Shown piece by piece: positions 41,360-49,123 of a stretch of DNA of 49,123 nt; the stretch's first letter is position 1; every line of letters starts with the position of its first letter. A model generated the notes under the pieces. That model searched no databases. It was not told the DNA's origin and was given only the letters and a program-made list of their open reading frames with translations. The stretch is from Rhodoplanes elegans (lineage in GTDB: Bacteria > Pseudomonadota > Alphaproteobacteria > Rhizobiales > Xanthobacteraceae): contig NZ_NHSK01000161.1 of assembly GCF_016653355.1 (NCBI RefSeq), positions 2,307-51,429 on the forward strand. Reading direction: 5' to 3'. The translations under genes were made by a program, and so were the position numbers.

Positions 41360-42151
41360 ATGCTGGACATCGGACTGCCTCCCACCCTGACCGCCGAGAT
41401 CGACGGCGAGATCGCGCTTCTGCGCCTGTCGCGCCCGCACAAGCGCAACGCCCTCGATCTCGCCACCATCCAGGGCCTGCACCGGTTCTTCGCGCATCTG
41501 CCGTCCGGCGTGCGGGCCGTCGTGCTCTCCGGCGAGGGCGAGCACTTCTGCGCCGGCCTCGATCTGGAGGACGTGGTCGAGCCGGACGACATCCTCGAGG
41601 TGATCCATCACTCGCAGACCTGGCACCAGGCGTTCCACGAGATCCAGTTCGGCCGCGTGCCCGTGGTCGCCGCCCTGCACGGCGCCGTCGTCGGGGGTGG
41701 CTTCGAACTCGCCGCCGCGACCCACATCCGGGTCGCCGAGCCGTCGACCTATTACGCGCTGCCCGAGGGCCAGCGCGGCATCTTCCTCGGCGGCGGCGGA
41801 TCGGTCCGCATCCCGCGGCTGATCGGCGTGCCGCTGGTTCAGGATCTGATGCTGACCGGCCGCACGCTCTCGGCCGAGGAGGGCCGCGTGCACGGCGCGA
41901 GCCAGTATCTGGTCGGCGCCGGCGAAGGGCTAGCGCACGCGACCAAGCTCGCGCGAAAGATCGCCCGCAACGCCGAGATGACCAATTTCGCCGTGCTGCA
42001 TGCGCTGCCGCGCATCGCCGCGAGCGATCCGGCGGCCGGCTTCTTCACCGAGTCGCTGATGGCCGCCATCGCGGCCGGCACGCCCGAGGCCCAGCAGCGG
42101 CTGCGGGACTTTCTGGAGAAGCGCGCCGGCAAGGTGAAGCCGGGGCTGTGA
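41360..42151 (+). CDS. Enoyl-CoA hydratase/isomerase-family protein
   Basis: A 263-residue crotonase-fold protein: LSRPHKRNALD, oxyanion loop GEGEHFCAGLDL and GAVVGGGFELAAATH, active-site region LPEGQRGIFLGGGGSVRIPRLIG. It lacks the features of feruloyl-CoA hydratase-lyase that I remember (its N-terminal and active-site loops differ), so plain hydration of a cinnamoyl-CoA to the 3-hydroxyacyl-CoA is more likely than retro-aldol cleavage. It precedes the CoA-ligase gene and would act right after it. Confidence 0.88.
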   Translation: MLDIGLPPTLTAEIDGEIALLRLSRPHKRNALDLATIQGLHRFFAHLPSGVRAVVLSGEGEHFCAGLDLEDVVEPDDILEVIHHSQTWHQAFHEIQFGRVPVVAALHGAVVGGGFELAAATHIRVAEPSTYYALPEGQRGIFLGGGGSVRIPRLIGVPLVQDLMLTGRTLSAEEGRVHGASQYLVGAGEGLAHATKLARKIARNAEMTNFAVLHALPRIAASDPAAGFFTESLMAAIAAGTPEAQQRLRDFLEKRAGKVKPGL

Positions 42152-42235
42152 CGCTCGCGCCGTGCCGCCGGCCGTGATGACGCCGGTCCGCACGCGCGCA
42201 CGCCGCACCGAGAAGAAACGGTCGGGAGGACGATC

Positions 42236-44110
42236 ATGACGACGATCGAGATGTTGCATGCGCCAGAGGTCCGGCAGTGCGGGCCGTCCGAGGTCGAGCT
42301 GATCCGCCGCGACGACGGCGTCATGATCGTGCGCTCTCCGCATCCGCTGCCGCCCTATCATCGCTCGATGACCGACCGGCTCGACCACTGGGCCGCGGTG
42401 GCGCCCGACCGGCCCTATCTGGCCGAGCGCGACGGCACCGGCGCGTGGCGTCACGTCACCTATGCGGAGGCGCGGTCGCTCGCCCGCTCGATCGCGCAGG
42501 CGCTGATCGACCGCGGCCTCTCGCCCGAGCGTCCGCTCGCCATCCTGTCCGGCAACAGCATCGACCACGCGCTGCTCGGCCTCGGCGCCATGATCGCGGG
42601 CGTTCCCTACGCCTCGGTCTCGCCGCCCTACTCGCTCGCCTCGACCGACTTCACCAAGCTGCGCGCCATTCTCGGCGTGCTGACGCCGGGGCTGGTGTTC
42701 GCCTCTAGCGGCGCGATGTTCGCACGCGCCATCACGGCGACCGTGCCAGAGGACGTCGAGCTCGTGGTCAGCGAGGACGCGCTGATCGACCGGCCGACGA
42801 CGCCGATCTCGGCGCTGCTCAACACGCCGGCCGGACCGGCGGTCGACGCCGCGCACGCCGCGGTCGGCCCGGACACCATCGCCAAGCTCCTGTTCACGTC
42901 GGGCTCCACTGGCGACCCGAAGGGCGTGATCAACACCCAGCTGATGCTCACCAGCAACCAGGCGATGATCAACACGGCGTTCCCGACGCTCGCCGAGGAG
43001 CCGCTCGTGCTGGTCGACTGGCTGCCGTGGAGCCACACTTACGGGGCGAACCACAATTTCGGCGTCACGCTGATGAATGGCGGCACGCTGCACATCGACC
43101 AGGGCAAGCCGCTGCCCGGACTGATCGAGGAGACGGTCCGCAATCTGCGCGAGATCGCGCCCACGGCCTATTACAACGTGCCGAAGGGCTTCGAGATGCT
43201 GCTGCCCTATCTGCGCGACGACGCCGACCTTCGCCGCACCTTCTTCAGCCGGCTGAAGTTCCTGCTCTACGCGGGCGCCGCACTGTCGACCGTGGTGCGG
43301 CAGGAGTACGAGCGCATGGCGATCGCCGAGCGCGGCGAGCGCATCCCGATGTTCACGTCGCTCGGCTCGACCGAGACGGCACCGTCGGCGCTCAGCGTCA
43401 CGGCCAAGGCCTGCGCGCCGGGCGTCGTCGGCATCCCGAACGTCGGCGTCGAGATGAAGCTGGTGCCGTCGGCCGGCAAGCTCGAGGCGCGCATCAAGAG
43501 CCCGTCGATCACGCCGGGCTACTGGCGGCGCCCCGACCTCACCGCCACGGCCTTCGACGAGGAGGGCTTCTACCGGCTGGGCGACGCGGTACGCTTCGCC
43601 GATCCGGACGACCCGGAGAAGGGCTTCCTGTTCGATGGCCGCATCGCCGAGGACTTCAAGCTCGCCACCGGCACCTGGGTCAGCGTCGGGCCGCTGCGTG
43701 CCCGCGCCATCGAGAGGCTGGCGCCGCTGATCCGCGACCTCGTCATCGCCGGCCACGACCGCGACGACGTGACGGCGCTGCTGATCCCCGACCTCGCGGC
43801 GTGCCGGTCGGCGTTCCGGGCCGACGCCGCGGTGAGCGACGCCGCGATCCTGGGGAGCGCCGTGCTGCGCGCCCAGATCGCCGAGCGCCTCGCCGCCCTG
43901 AACGCCGGCGTGCACGGCTCGTCGTTCCGCATCGAGCGCGCCCTCGTGCTGACCGAGCCGCCCTCGATCGACGCCGGCGAGGTGACCGACAAGGGCTCGA
44001 TCAACCAGCGCGCCGTCATCGCGCGGCGCGCCGCGCTGGTCGAGGAGCTCTATGCCGACGAGCTGTCGGACCGGGTGATCCTGCCGGCCGGCCACGGGGA
44101 GCATGCATGA
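42236..44110 (+). CDS. Feruloyl-CoA synthetase-type acyl-CoA ligase
   Basis: A 624-residue adenylate-forming enzyme. The AMP motif is LLFTSGSTGDPKGV (218-231), followed by LPWSHTYGANHNF, YYNVPKGFEML, and a C-terminal catalytic Lys in the TDKGSINQ segment. The length and the VSPPYSLASTDFTKL block match the feruloyl/p-coumaroyl-CoA synthetase group rather than 4CL or benzoate ligases. It activates a cinnamic acid or related phenylpropanoid with ATP and CoA as the first cytoplasmic step. The GGGAGGACGATC site before the ATG is good. Its stop overlaps the amidohydrolase start by 4 bases. Confidence 0.92.
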   Translation: MTTIEMLHAPEVRQCGPSEVELIRRDDGVMIVRSPHPLPPYHRSMTDRLDHWAAVAPDRPYLAERDGTGAWRHVTYAEARSLARSIAQALIDRGLSPERPLAILSGNSIDHALLGLGAMIAGVPYASVSPPYSLASTDFTKLRAILGVLTPGLVFASSGAMFARAITATVPEDVELVVSEDALIDRPTTPISALLNTPAGPAVDAAHAAVGPDTIAKLLFTSGSTGDPKGVINTQLMLTSNQAMINTAFPTLAEEPLVLVDWLPWSHTYGANHNFGVTLMNGGTLHIDQGKPLPGLIEETVRNLREIAPTAYYNVPKGFEMLLPYLRDDADLRRTFFSRLKFLLYAGAALSTVVRQEYERMAIAERGERIPMFTSLGSTETAPSALSVTAKACAPGVVGIPNVGVEMKLVPSAGKLEARIKSPSITPGYWRRPDLTATAFDEEGFYRLGDAVRFADPDDPEKGFLFDGRIAEDFKLATGTWVSVGPLRARAIERLAPLIRDLVIAGHDRDDVTALLIPDLAACRSAFRADAAVSDAAILGSAVLRAQIAERLAALNAGVHGSSFRIERALVLTEPPSIDAGEVTDKGSINQRAVIARRAALVEELYADELSDRVILPAGHGEHA

Positions 44111-44973
44111 ACATCGACGATCTCGTCGCCATCGACGTCCACACCCATGCCGAGGTGTCGTGCCGGCATCCGCACGACCCAGCCTGGGCGCCCTACGAGG
44201 AGGCGGCCAACAAGTACTTCAAGGCCGGCAAGCGACCGACCATCGCCGAGACCATCGCATATTATCGCGAGCGCCGCATCGGGCTCGTGATGTTCACGGT
44301 GGACTGCGAGCACGAGATCGGCGCCCGCCGCATCCCGAACGAAGAGGTCGCAGATGCCGCGCGTGACAACAGCGACATCATGATGGCGTTCGCCAGCATC
44401 GATCCGCACAAAGGCAGGCTCGGGGTGCGCGAGGCGCGCGACCTGATCGAGGCCGGCGTCGTCAAGGGCTTCAAGTTCCACCCGACCCTGCAGGGCTTCT
44501 TCCCCAACGACCGGATGGCCTATCCGCTCTACGAGGTGATCGCCCACCACAAGCTGCCGGCCGTGTTCCACTCCGGCCATTCGGGCATCGGCACCGGCAT
44601 GCCGGGCGGCGGCGGGCTGCGGCTGAAATACTCGAACCCGATCCATCTCGACGACGTCGCGGCCGACTTCCCGGACATGACCATCATCATCGCGCACCCG
44701 TCCTGGCCGTGGCAGGACGAGGCGCTGTCGGTGTGTCTGCACAAGCCGAACGTCTATATCGACCTGTCGGGCTGGATGCCGAAATACTTCCCCACCGAGC
44801 TGGTGCGCTACGCCAACAGCCAGCTCAAGCACAAGATGCTGTTCGGCTCCGACTTCCCGCTGATCGCGCCGGACCGCTGGATCAAGGATTTTGCCGACGC
44901 CGGCTTCAAGCCGGAGGTGCACGACCTGATTCTGAAGCAGAACGCGATCCGGGCGCTCAAGCTGGCGGCGTGA
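44107..44973 (+). CDS. Amidohydrolase-2 family protein, likely aryl beta-ketoacyl-CoA hydrolase
   Basis: A 288-residue TIM-barrel hydrolase with metal ligands in VHTHAEV (H12, H14), FKFHPT, VFHSGHSG, IIAHPSWPW, and a final Asp in LFGSDFPL. Members of this family in hydroxycinnamate clusters (CouO of Rhodococcus, PhdB of Corynebacterium, as I recall them) cleave the beta-ketoacyl-CoA to an aromatic acid and acetyl-CoA, in place of a thiolase. The direct overlap with the ligase gene and the hydratase, SDR and acyl-CoA dehydrogenase genes around it fit this role. A decarboxylase (ACMSD-like) function is the main alternative. Confidence 0.85.
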   Translation: MNIDDLVAIDVHTHAEVSCRHPHDPAWAPYEEAANKYFKAGKRPTIAETIAYYRERRIGLVMFTVDCEHEIGARRIPNEEVADAARDNSDIMMAFASIDPHKGRLGVREARDLIEAGVVKGFKFHPTLQGFFPNDRMAYPLYEVIAHHKLPAVFHSGHSGIGTGMPGGGGLRLKYSNPIHLDDVAADFPDMTIIIAHPSWPWQDEALSVCLHKPNVYIDLSGWMPKYFPTELVRYANSQLKHKMLFGSDFPLIAPDRWIKDFADAGFKPEVHDLILKQNAIRALKLAA

Positions 44974-45008
44974 GTGCGCCGCGCCCCGTCGACGAAGTGC
45001 TGTGCTCC

Positions 45009-45152
45009 CTCCGCTCGTCCCCGCGAAAGCGGGGACCCAGGGCTCCGGGGTGTGGCCTCTGGATTCCCGCTTACGCGGGAATGAGCGGAGTTCTGGGCCG
45101 GCGAAGACCGGCCTCACGATCAGGACCGCGTGGGCACGCTTCGCTTTGCCCA
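45009..45152. repeat. REP-like repeat block in region D operon
   Basis: CTCCGCTC (45009-45016) pairs with GAGCGGAG (45083-45090) around two inner hairpins, CCCCGCGAAAGCGGGG and TTCCCGCTTACGCGGGAA. A second unit, TGGGCA...TGCCCA (45131-45152), matches the type at 17321. Such elements are widespread intergenic repeats in proteobacteria. They fill the 218-bp gap between the amidohydrolase and SDR genes, so the last two genes may be expressed at a different level. Confidence 0.7.
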
Positions 45153-45191
45153 CCCTACAAGCCACTCGAAGAGCGAGCGGGGAGACCCTTC

Positions 45192-45953
45192 ATGGACGTG
45201 AACGGACAGGTCGCGATCGTGACGGGCGGCGGATCGGGGCTTGGCGCGGCGACGGCCGAGCGGCTCGCCCGCGCCGGCGCCAGGGTCGCGGTCCTCGACG
45301 TGAATCGCGACGGCGCGACCGCCGTAGCGGCACGCATCGGCGGCCACGCGGTGCGCTGCGACGTGGCGAGCGCCGACGAGGCGGCCGCCGCCGTCGCCGC
45401 CGCGGCCGAGCGGCACGGCCCGGCCCGCATCCTCGTCAACTGCGCCGGGATCGGCACGGCGAAGCGCATCCTGGGCCGCGACGGGCCGATGGAGCTGGCC
45501 GACTTCGAGCGGGTGATCCGGGTCAACCTGATCGGCTCGTTCAACATGCTCCGGCTCGCCGCCGCCGGCATGGCGGGGCTCGACCCGCTCGCCGACGGTG
45601 AGCGCGGCGTGATAATCTCCACCGCGTCGGTCGCCGCCTACGAGGGCCAGATCGGCCAGGCTGCCTATGCGGCCTCGAAAGGTGGTATCGTGTCGCTGAC
45701 GCTGCCGGCGGCGCGCGAGCTGGCGCAGTTCGGCATCCGGGTGCTCGCCATCGCGCCGGGCCTGTTCCTGACGCCGCTGATGGGCACGCTGCCGGCCGAC
45801 GTGCAGGCGAGCCTCGCCGCCGCGGTGCCGTTCCCGAAGCGGCTCGGCCGCCCGGAGGAATATGCCGACCTGGTGATGGCCTGCGTCGGCAACGTGGCGC
45901 TCAACGGCGAGGTGATCCGCCTCGACGGCGCGCTGCGACTGGCGCCGCGCTGA
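45192..45953 (+). CDS. SDR-family 3-hydroxyacyl-CoA dehydrogenase-like protein
   Basis: A 253-residue short-chain dehydrogenase of the type-2 3-hydroxyacyl-CoA dehydrogenase (HSD10) kind: IVTGGGSGLGAATAERLA, VNCAGIGTAKRILG, STASVAAYEGQIGQAAYAASKGGI (Ser, Tyr and Lys all present), and PGLFLTPLMGTLP. It would oxidise the 3-hydroxyacyl-CoA made by the hydratase to the 3-keto form used by the amidohydrolase. The ATG at 45192 has a GGAG site just upstream. A 109-bp gap precedes the acyl-CoA dehydrogenase gene. Confidence 0.9.
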   Translation: MDVNGQVAIVTGGGSGLGAATAERLARAGARVAVLDVNRDGATAVAARIGGHAVRCDVASADEAAAAVAAAAERHGPARILVNCAGIGTAKRILGRDGPMELADFERVIRVNLIGSFNMLRLAAAGMAGLDPLADGERGVIISTASVAAYEGQIGQAAYAASKGGIVSLTLPAARELAQFGIRVLAIAPGLFLTPLMGTLPADVQASLAAAVPFPKRLGRPEEYADLVMACVGNVALNGEVIRLDGALRLAPR

Positions 45954-46062
45954 CGCGGCCCCGCATGTTCGGCGGCCTGTCGGTCGCCATCGTTGTTTCC
46001 GAACTGCCGGAATTGCCGTTCCCGATCGCACTGCTCAGAACGCCACTGCTCAGGACGCCGCC

Positions 46063-47859
46063 ATGGATTATATCGCGCCCGTCAAGGCCATTCATCTCGC
46101 CCTCGACGACGTCGCCGGCCTCGCCGACGACCTCGCCGCCGGCCTGCACGGCGATCTCGATCACGAGATGCCGGCCCACATCCTGGAAGAGGCCGGGCGC
46201 TTCGCCGGCGAGACGCTGGCGCCGGTCGACCGCGAAGGCGACCGCGTCGGCGCCCGCTTCGCCAACGGCACCGTCACGCTGCCGGATGGCTGGCCGGCGA
46301 TCTACAAGGCGTGGGCGGAGGCCGGCTGGAACACGGTCGACCTGCCGCCCGAATGGGGCGGCATGGGGCTGCCGGTACGGCTCGCCACCGCCTGCATGGA
46401 GATGTGGACCAGCGCCTGCATGTCGTTCTCGCTCGGCCCGGTGCTGACGCAGGGCGCGGTCGATGCGCTCGAGCTGCACGCCGACCGGGCCCTGAAGGAA
46501 AAGTATCTGCCCAAGCTCGTCGCCGGCGAATGGACCGCCACCATGGCGTTGACCGAGCCGCAGGCCGGCTCGGATCTCGCCGCGGTGCGCACCCGCGCCG
46601 TGAAGGCCGAGGACGGCACCTACCGACTCAGCGGCCAGAAGATCTTCATCACCTATGCGGAGCACGACCTCGCCGAGAACATCGTGCATCTGGTGCTGGC
46701 GCGGCTCGCCGATGCGCCGCCCGGCACCAAGGGGCTGTCGCTGTTCCTGGTGCCGAAGTTCCTGGTCGGCGACGACGGCACGCTCGGCGCCCGCAACGAC
46801 GTGTGGTGCACGGGCATCGAGGACAAGCTCGGCATCCATGCGAGCCCGACCTGCAGCCTCGCCTTCGGCGATCACGGCGGCGCCGTCGGCTGGCTGGTCG
46901 GGGCGGAGAACCGCGGCCTCGCCTGCATGTTCACGATGATGAACAAGGCGCGGCTGTTCACCGGCGTACAGGGCGTCGCGGTCGCCGAGCGCGCCTATCA
47001 GCGGGCCCTCGCCTACGCCAAGACGCGCCGCCAGGGCCGCGCCGCCGGGGCGCCGCCCGATCAGTCGAGCCTCATCGTGGCGCACGCGGACGTGCGCCGC
47101 ACCCTGATGACCATGAAGGCCATGACGGCCGCGGCGCGAGCCATCGCCTATGCGGCCGCGGCGGCGATCGACCGGGCCCGCCACGCGCGGACCGCCGACG
47201 AGCGCGAGGCGGCCGAGCGGCTCGCGGGCCTCTTGACGCCGGTGACCAAGGCCTGCTGCAGCGACACCGGGGTCGAGGTCGCCTCGCTCGGCATCCAGAT
47301 CCACGGTGGCATGGGCTTCGTCGAGGACACGGGCGCGGCCCAGCAGTATCGCGACGCCCGCATCGTGCCGATCTACGAAGGCACCAACGGCATCCAGGCG
47401 ATCGACCTCGTGACCCGCAAGATTTTGGGGCCCGGCGGCGCGATCACCGAGGCGACGATCGCGGTTTATCGGGAGGTCGGGACGGCGGCGGGCGCGATCG
47501 CCGAGCCGCGGCTGCGCCTGCTCGGCGGAATCGTCGGCGAGGCGGCCGACGCGCTGGCGCAGGCGACCGCCTGGCTGCGCGCGCCGGAGCGCACGCCGGA
47601 GGAGCTGCTCGCCGTCGCCACGCCCTATCTGCGGCTGTTCGGCCTCGCGGCCGGCGTCGCCTATCTGGCCAAGGCCGCGCTCGCGGCGCGGGCGCGGCGC
47701 GAGGCCGGCGACAATGATCCGATCCACGCCGACACCATCGCCACGGCCTATTTCTACGCCCAGGCGATCGCCGTCGGCGCCCCGGCCCTCGCCCGTGTGG
47801 TGATCGCGAGCGCCGATGCGCTGCCCGGCCCCGAGAGCCTCTCGGACTTCGCCGCCTAG
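46063..47859 (+). CDS. Acyl-CoA dehydrogenase with C-terminal extension
   Basis: A 598-residue flavoprotein of the larger acyl-CoA dehydrogenase group (DmdC-like layout). Central motifs are [18 protein letters not shown] (FAD loop), [36 protein letters not shown], and [13 protein letters not shown] carrying the catalytic Glu. The last 130 residues form the extra C-terminal domain of this subgroup. In region D it would desaturate a phenylpropanoyl-CoA (from dihydrocinnamates) to the cinnamoyl-CoA, feeding the hydratase. The ATG at 46063 is the only start consistent with the family. Confidence 0.92.
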   Translation: MDYIAPVKAIHLALDDVAGLADDLAAGLHGDLDHEMPAHILEEAGRFAGETLAPVDREGDRVGARFANGTVTLPDGWPAIYKAWAEAGWNTVDLPPEWGGMGLPVRLATACMEMWTSACMSFSLGPVLTQGAVDALELHADRALKEKYLPKLVAGEWTATMALTEPQAGSDLAAVRTRAVKAEDGTYRLSGQKIFITYAEHDLAENIVHLVLARLADAPPGTKGLSLFLVPKFLVGDDGTLGARNDVWCTGIEDKLGIHASPTCSLAFGDHGGAVGWLVGAENRGLACMFTMMNKARLFTGVQGVAVAERAYQRALAYAKTRRQGRAAGAPPDQSSLIVAHADVRRTLMTMKAMTAAARAIAYAAAAAIDRARHARTADEREAAERLAGLLTPVTKACCSDTGVEVASLGIQIHGGMGFVEDTGAAQQYRDARIVPIYEGTNGIQAIDLVTRKILGPGGAITEATIAVYREVGTAAGAIAEPRLRLLGGIVGEAADALAQATAWLRAPERTPEELLAVATPYLRLFGLAAGVAYLAKAALAARARREAGDNDPIHADTIATAYFYAQAIAVGAPALARVVIASADALPGPESLSDFAA

Positions 47860-47883
47860 TCCGTCGCCCCTGCTCTGATGGCC

Positions 47884-47930
47884 CCTCATGCTGAGGCGCG
47901 GACCGAGGGTCCGCGTCCCGAACCATGAGG
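47884..47930. repeat. Palindromic repeat after region D operon
   Basis: CCTCATG (47884-47890) and CATGAGG (47924-47930) enclose a perfect GCGGACC-GAG-GGTCCGC hairpin (47898-47914). The form resembles repeats common in Bradyrhizobium-like genomes. It follows the acyl-CoA dehydrogenase stop by about 25 bases and may help end or stabilise the transcript, but there is no T-run. Confidence 0.6.
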
Positions 47931-48050
47931 CCTCGGCTCGCCCCCAAGGGGCTCGCCATTTGGAGGTAGCTTGGAACCGGATGGATTCGCAGTTTCCCGA
48001 AGGCGCGCTTCTCGTCTGGAATGTTAGGCTGATTACTTTCGGGGGGAGCC

Positions 48051-48341
48051 ATGCCGCGCACGCCGGGTCTGCGTCGTTACTCGTTTCGTCTGCACGTCAA
48101 CGACCGGCGCCTGGAGAACGAGCTCGACGGCAGCTTCGCCTCCGACGCCGACGCCGTGCAGGAGGCCCACTCGATCGCCTTCGAGCTGGTGCACGCCGAT
48201 GCGTGGTGGCTGACCGTCAAGGCGACCATCATCGTCTCCGACGATGCCGCGAACGAGCACGCCGTGCCGGTCCGCGAAGGCGCCGAGCACTATCGGCTCG
48301 CCACCATGGCGCGGACCGACGGGCCGGCTCGCCTGTCCTGA
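48051..48341 (+). CDS. Small hypothetical protein (weak DUF6894-like pattern)
   Basis: A 96-residue protein with the layout of the small DUF6894-type proteins common in Hyphomicrobiales: a beta start (RRYSFRLHVNDRRLENELDGSFASD), a helix (DADAVQEAHSIAFELV), then strands (WWLTVKATIIVSDD). The match is by pattern only. The ATG at 48051 follows GGGGGGAG by 4 bases, a strong ribosome site. It stands alone between the repeat at 47884 and the gcvT gene. Function unknown. Confidence 0.6.
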   Translation: MPRTPGLRRYSFRLHVNDRRLENELDGSFASDADAVQEAHSIAFELVHADAWWLTVKATIIVSDDAANEHAVPVREGAEHYRLATMARTDGPARLS

Positions 48342-48512
48342 TCCCTCCGACGCCGACCGACGCCCCCTCCTGGTCACGCGCGGCCGGCGCCCTGCGACGA
48401 AACCACGGCGGAACGAGGCTCGCGTCTTGCGCCGCACCACCCGCGTCCGGCAGATTGCGCCGCCCGTCGATGCCGTCGACAGAGGCCGACCGCATCACGC
48501 CAGGACCGCGTC

Positions 48513-49123
48513 ATGACCGACACCGCCCCCTCCACCCACGAGCTCCGCCACACGCCGCTCGATGCGCTGCATCGCCGGCGCGGCGCCCGCATGGTGCCGT
48601 TCGCCGGCTACGCGATGCCGGTGCAATACCCGGCCGGCATCCTCGCCGAGCATCTCCACACGCGCGAGAAGGCCGGCCTGTTCGACGTATCGCACATGGG
48701 CCAGATCGTACTGCGCGCACCCTCGGGACAGGCCGAGGACGCGGCGCGCGCGCTGGAGACGCTCGTGCCGGCCGACATCGTCGCGCTGCCACCGGGCCGG
48801 CAGCGTTACGCGCTGTTCACCGATGCGGCCGGCGGCATCCTCGACGACCTGATGGTGTCGAACCAGGGCGACCACCTGTTTCTCGTCGTCAACGCCGCCT
48901 GCAAGGCGGCCGACGAAGCGCATCTTCGCACGGCGCTCGCCGGACGCTGCACCGTCGAGCCGCTGGCCGACCACGCCCTGATCGCCCTGCAGGGTCCGAA
49001 GGCCGAGGCGGGGCTCGCCGCGCTCGCGCCCGCCGTCGCGGCCATGCAGTTCATGGACTCGCGGCCGGTCACGATTCTCGGCGAGTCCTGCCTGGTGTCG
49101 CGCTCCGGCTACACGGGCGAAGA
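48513..49123 (+). CDS. gcvT: Glycine cleavage system T protein (aminomethyltransferase), 5' part
   Basis: The frame runs from the ATG at 48513 off the window end, giving 203 of about 370 expected residues. It shows the GcvT start: TPLDALHRRRGARMVPFAGYAMPVQYPAGILAEH, REKAGLFDVSHMGQI, and LMVSNQGDHLFLVVNAACK (folate and aminomethyl site). GcvT moves the methylene group of glycine to tetrahydrofolate. gcvH and gcvP would be expected just beyond the window. I looked for a glycine riboswitch in 48342-48512 and saw no convincing one. Confidence 0.92.
   Translation, partial: MTDTAPSTHELRHTPLDALHRRRGARMVPFAGYAMPVQYPAGILAEHLHTREKAGLFDVSHMGQIVLRAPSGQAEDAARALETLVPADIVALPPGRQRYALFTDAAGGILDDLMVSNQGDHLFLVVNAACKAADEAHLRTALAGRCTVEPLADHALIALQGPKAEAGLAALAPAVAAMQFMDSRPVTILGESCLVSRSGYTGE

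Noticed and set aside
41360-42151. Feruloyl-CoA hydratase-lyase (vanillin-forming)
   Set aside because: The active-site and N-terminal segments differ from that group, and the SDR and amidohydrolase genes point to the non-lyase route.
41930-44104. 724-codon - strand open frame
   Set aside because: Antisense to the CoA ligase and hydratase genes, whose motifs are clear; the shadow has none.
48342-48512. Glycine riboswitch before gcvT
   Set aside because: No matching conserved core was found on reading; the stretch shows no clear structure.
1-49123. tRNA, rRNA, CRISPR, insertion sequences or integrase
   Set aside because: None were recognised on either strand; the repeats seen are short palindromes without regular spacers or transposase genes.

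Overview
The window is high-GC DNA with no rRNA, tRNA, insertion sequence or CRISPR array. Tightly overlapping catabolic operons, several branched-chain-type ABC importers, IclR/GntR/MarR regulators and short palindromic intergenic repeats point to an alphaproteobacterium. A Bradyrhizobium/Rhodopseudomonas/Rhodoplanes-like member of the Hyphomicrobiales is my best guess. This is inference from gene content and style, not a database match.

Left edge (1-1273): a block of palindromic repeat DNA, then a complete cbiB/cobD-type cobalamin biosynthesis gene on the + strand.

Region A (1302-17127, all - strand): an aromatic catabolic operon of about 16 kb, read from right to left. At its head are a 13-bp-arm palindrome, a small protein that may carry a recombinase-like helix-turn-helix, and a NitT/TauT-type ABC importer (ATPase, binding protein, permease). 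Then come a cupin, a Rieske oxygenase, an SDR, an alpha/beta hydrolase, an IclR regulator, a two-domain VOC (extradiol-type) dioxygenase and a second SDR with an altered active site. The operon ends with a ThDP enzyme, an aldehyde dehydrogenase, an adrenodoxin-reductase-type flavoprotein, an unusual flavodoxin-DUF2478 fusion, and (after 184 bp) a dihydroorotate-dehydrogenase-like flavoprotein. A plausible reading is uptake, ring oxygenation, ring cleavage, hydrolysis, 2-oxoacid decarboxylation and aldehyde oxidation, with the flavoprotein pair supplying electrons to the Rieske enzyme.

Region B (17439-20006, - strand): a three-gene unit with a 4,5-dihydroxyphthalate decarboxylase-family protein, a second IclR regulator paralogous to the one in region A, and a pentapeptide-repeat protein. 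A small + strand gene (20282) follows.

Region C (20499-34993, - strand): an autoregulated operon of about 14.5 kb. In transcription order it encodes a GntR/UTRA repressor (TTG start), a branched-chain-type ABC importer (binding protein, LivH, LivM, LivG, LivF), a PEP-mutase/isocitrate-lyase family lyase, hydantoinase B and A subunits, an isochorismatase-fold hydrolase lacking the usual cysteine, an FAD-dependent dehydrogenase, and LeuC- and LeuD-like hydratase subunits. Most junctions overlap by 1-17 bases. The enzymes fit ATP-driven opening of a cyclic amide or imide, flavin oxidation, hydration of an alkylmaleate-like diacid, and cleavage to an oxoacid. I know of no named pathway with exactly this set, so it is the best candidate here for an undescribed system.

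Region D (35620-47859): a MarR regulator (-) divergent from a + strand operon with a binding protein, LivH, a fused LivM-LivG, LivF, enoyl-CoA hydratase, feruloyl-CoA synthetase-type ligase, amidohydrolase, SDR and acyl-CoA dehydrogenase. This matches the CoA-dependent beta-oxidative (deacetylating) route for hydroxycinnamates and related phenylpropanoids.

Right edge: a small hypothetical gene (48051) and the 5' part of gcvT, cut by the window end. Intergenic palindromes near 1-205, 17321-17418, 29380-29486, 45009-45152 and 47884-47930 look like dispersed REP-type repeats.
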